From Chloroflexota bacterium (GTDB taxonomy: Bacteria; Chloroflexota; UBA6077; CF-72): a stretch of 7,471 bases of DNA. The stretch spans positions 1-7,471 of the forward strand of contig JAFAPL010000539.1 of assembly GCA_019247135.1 (NCBI GenBank), in the 5' to 3' direction. The notes under the pieces were generated by a model. It saw nothing but the letters and a program-made list of their open reading frames with translations, had not been told where the DNA came from and ran no database searches. The first letter of the stretch is position 1, and each line of letters begins with the position of its first letter. Shown here in pieces: positions 7,010-7,471 of this stretch. A program made the position numbers and the translations under genes.

Positions 7010-7442
7010 ATCGACTCCGTGTAGCTCCGGCACGCTCGCGCTCGAGCATCAGCCGCTGCTTGAGCAGGCGATACACCTGCTCGGCGATGAGGTGTGGATC
7101 GACCCGTGGTGTGCGGTGCGTGCCATTTGCGCCGCCGCCTGTGTCGGCGCTCGCGTCCCCGAGTACTCGCTGTACAACCGGCCGCTGTTGCGTGGACTGC
7201 GCAGCCGCGCCCGCCGACCTAGCCTGTCCGTGAGCATCCACCGACCGCTGCACCGCGATCGCCCCGTGCTGCATGCTGAGTCCGTTAGCTGGCGTGGCCG
7301 CGCCCGACCCCGCTCGCTCACTCCCACCCGCTCGTTCACTCGGACCCGCTCGCTCACCCCCACCCGCTCGCTCACTCCCACCCACTCGGTCACTCCCGCT
7401 CGCTCGCTGGCTCCAACTCGCGGACCCGTTTGCCTGGGTCAT
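7002..7442 (-). CDS. Small accessory protein with a repeat-rich N-terminus and a C-terminal helix (possible Afp6/Pvc6 positional counterpart)
   Basis: A 146-residue protein from the ATG at 7442; no known domain is recognised with certainty. Residues 10-47 are a Gly/Ser/Glu/Arg/Ala repeat (GGSERA units, described separately). Residues 48-112 are low-complexity Ala/Gly/Gln/Ser with two VQR motifs (AVQRS at 64-68, VVQRV at 89-93). Only residues 114-137 look structured: an amphipathic helix, VDPHLIAEQVYRLLKQ followed by RLMLERER. Its place just before the Afp7-like gene and its short C-terminal helix resemble the small Afp6/Pvc6-type (DUF5908-like) proteins; this is inference from position and shape. 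The frame is open upstream to the window edge, with a TTG at 7463 as an alternative start, so a longer N-terminus cannot be excluded. The ATG at 7442 forms an ATGA overlap with a possible upstream stop, which favours it. Its stop lies 8 nt inside the LysM gene. The C-terminal part is almost surely coding; the repeat part is less certain. Confidence 0.65.
   Translation of the reverse strand: MTQANGSASWSQRASGSDRVGGSERAGGGERAGPSERAGGSERAGSGAATPANGLSMQHGAIAVQRSVDAHGQARSAGAAAQSTQQRPVVQRVLGDASADTGGGANGTHRTPRVDPHLIAEQVYRLLKQRLMLERERAGATRSRYG
7015..7018 (-). promoter_or_regulatory. Ribosome binding site that decides the start of the LysM gene
   Basis: GGAG on the minus strand lies 5 nt before the ATG at 7009. 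The alternative GTG at 7033 has only a weak GAGC-type sequence upstream. The site lies within the end of the preceding small gene. Confidence 0.5.
7311..7418 (-). repeat. Tandem 18-bp repeat, about six units, in frame within the small accessory gene
   Basis: Units start at 7311, 7329, 7347, 7365, 7383 and 7401. The plus-strand consensus is cgctcgctcactcccacc. Units 1 and 4 are identical, unit 3 differs by one base, unit 2 by three, and units 5 and 6 are progressively diverged. On the coding strand one unit reads GGT GGG AGT GAG CGA GCG, coding Gly-Gly-Ser-Glu-Arg-Ala. The 18-bp period keeps the frame, so unit gain or loss would change linker length only. Confidence 0.9.
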
Positions 7443-7471
7443 GACCTGCGCCCCAACCCGCAACGACGCCG
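7439..7471 (-). CDS. Possible C-terminal end of an upstream gene (fragment)
   Basis: A second frame is open from the right edge to a TGA at 7441-7439 and would end RRRCGLGRRS. Its TGA overlaps the ATG at 7442 as ATGA, the same coupling form seen between the J and gpI-like genes. Only ten codons are visible, so the product cannot be named and the frame may not be coding. By gene order a tube-type or small pre-LysM CIS protein would be expected here. Confidence 0.25.
   Translation of the reverse strand, partial: RRRCGLGRRS

Noticed and set aside
7010..7033. GTG at 7033 as the LysM gene start
   Set aside because: It has only a weak ribosome binding site; the ATG at 7009 has GGAG at a 5-nt spacing.
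7049..7393. Alternative minus-strand frame through the repeat (VGVSER units)
   Set aside because: It is frame-shifted relative to the accepted gene, and its C-terminal part is Arg/Ser-rich without a helix pattern. The frame ending at 7002 has the plausible conserved helix and couples to the LysM start.
7311..7418. Repeat tract as a CRISPR array
   Set aside because: The units are directly adjacent with no spacers and are in frame with a gene, so it is a coding tandem repeat.

Overview
The window is a piece of a contractile injection system (CIS) locus, most likely of the extracellular, phage-tail-like type (eCIS; the Afp/PVC/MAC family). All real genes lie on the minus strand, so transcription runs from the right edge to the left edge. 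The DNA is GC-rich with strong GC bias at third codon positions. This fits a high-GC bacterium (for example Actinomycetota, Chloroflexota, Myxococcota or Acidobacteriota), but nothing here fixes the taxon.

Layout in the direction of transcription: (0) a possible tail end of an upstream gene at 7471-7439; (1) a small accessory protein with a repetitive, probably disordered N-terminus and a conserved-looking C-terminal helix (7442-7002); (2) a CIS tube/LysM protein, Afp7-like (7009-6290); (3) a VgrG/gp27-gp5 spike, Afp8-like (6276-4495); (4) a gp25-like baseplate wedge protein, Afp9-like (4494-4078); (5) a large baseplate J/gp6-like wedge protein, Afp11-like, carrying an Asn-Gly-Thr repeat linker (4075-1826); (6) a P2 gpI-like tail protein, Afp12-like by position (1829-909); (7) an FHA-domain protein with a C-terminal domain resembling parts found in tail and baseplate loci, running off the left edge (921-1).

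The genes are packed end to end. Gaps are 13, 0 and 2 nt and overlaps are 8, 4 and 13 nt, so there is no room for an internal promoter or terminator outside coding sequence. This is one polycistronic baseplate module whose products should be made in fixed proportion by translational coupling. The hub and spike (genes 2-3) sit on the tube end, and gp25, J and gpI form the wedge around them. The FHA protein is probably a peripheral or regulatory baseplate component. Sheath, tube, cap, AAA+ ATPase, tape measure, fibre and effector genes are not in the window and are expected outside it.

The least ordinary parts are the FHA fusion at the left edge, two independent 18-bp (six-codon) in-frame repeat tracts in two different genes of the operon, the absence of a PAAR gene at its usual place after the spike, and the small accessory protein. 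No RNA genes, CRISPR, insertion sequences or attachment sites were seen.
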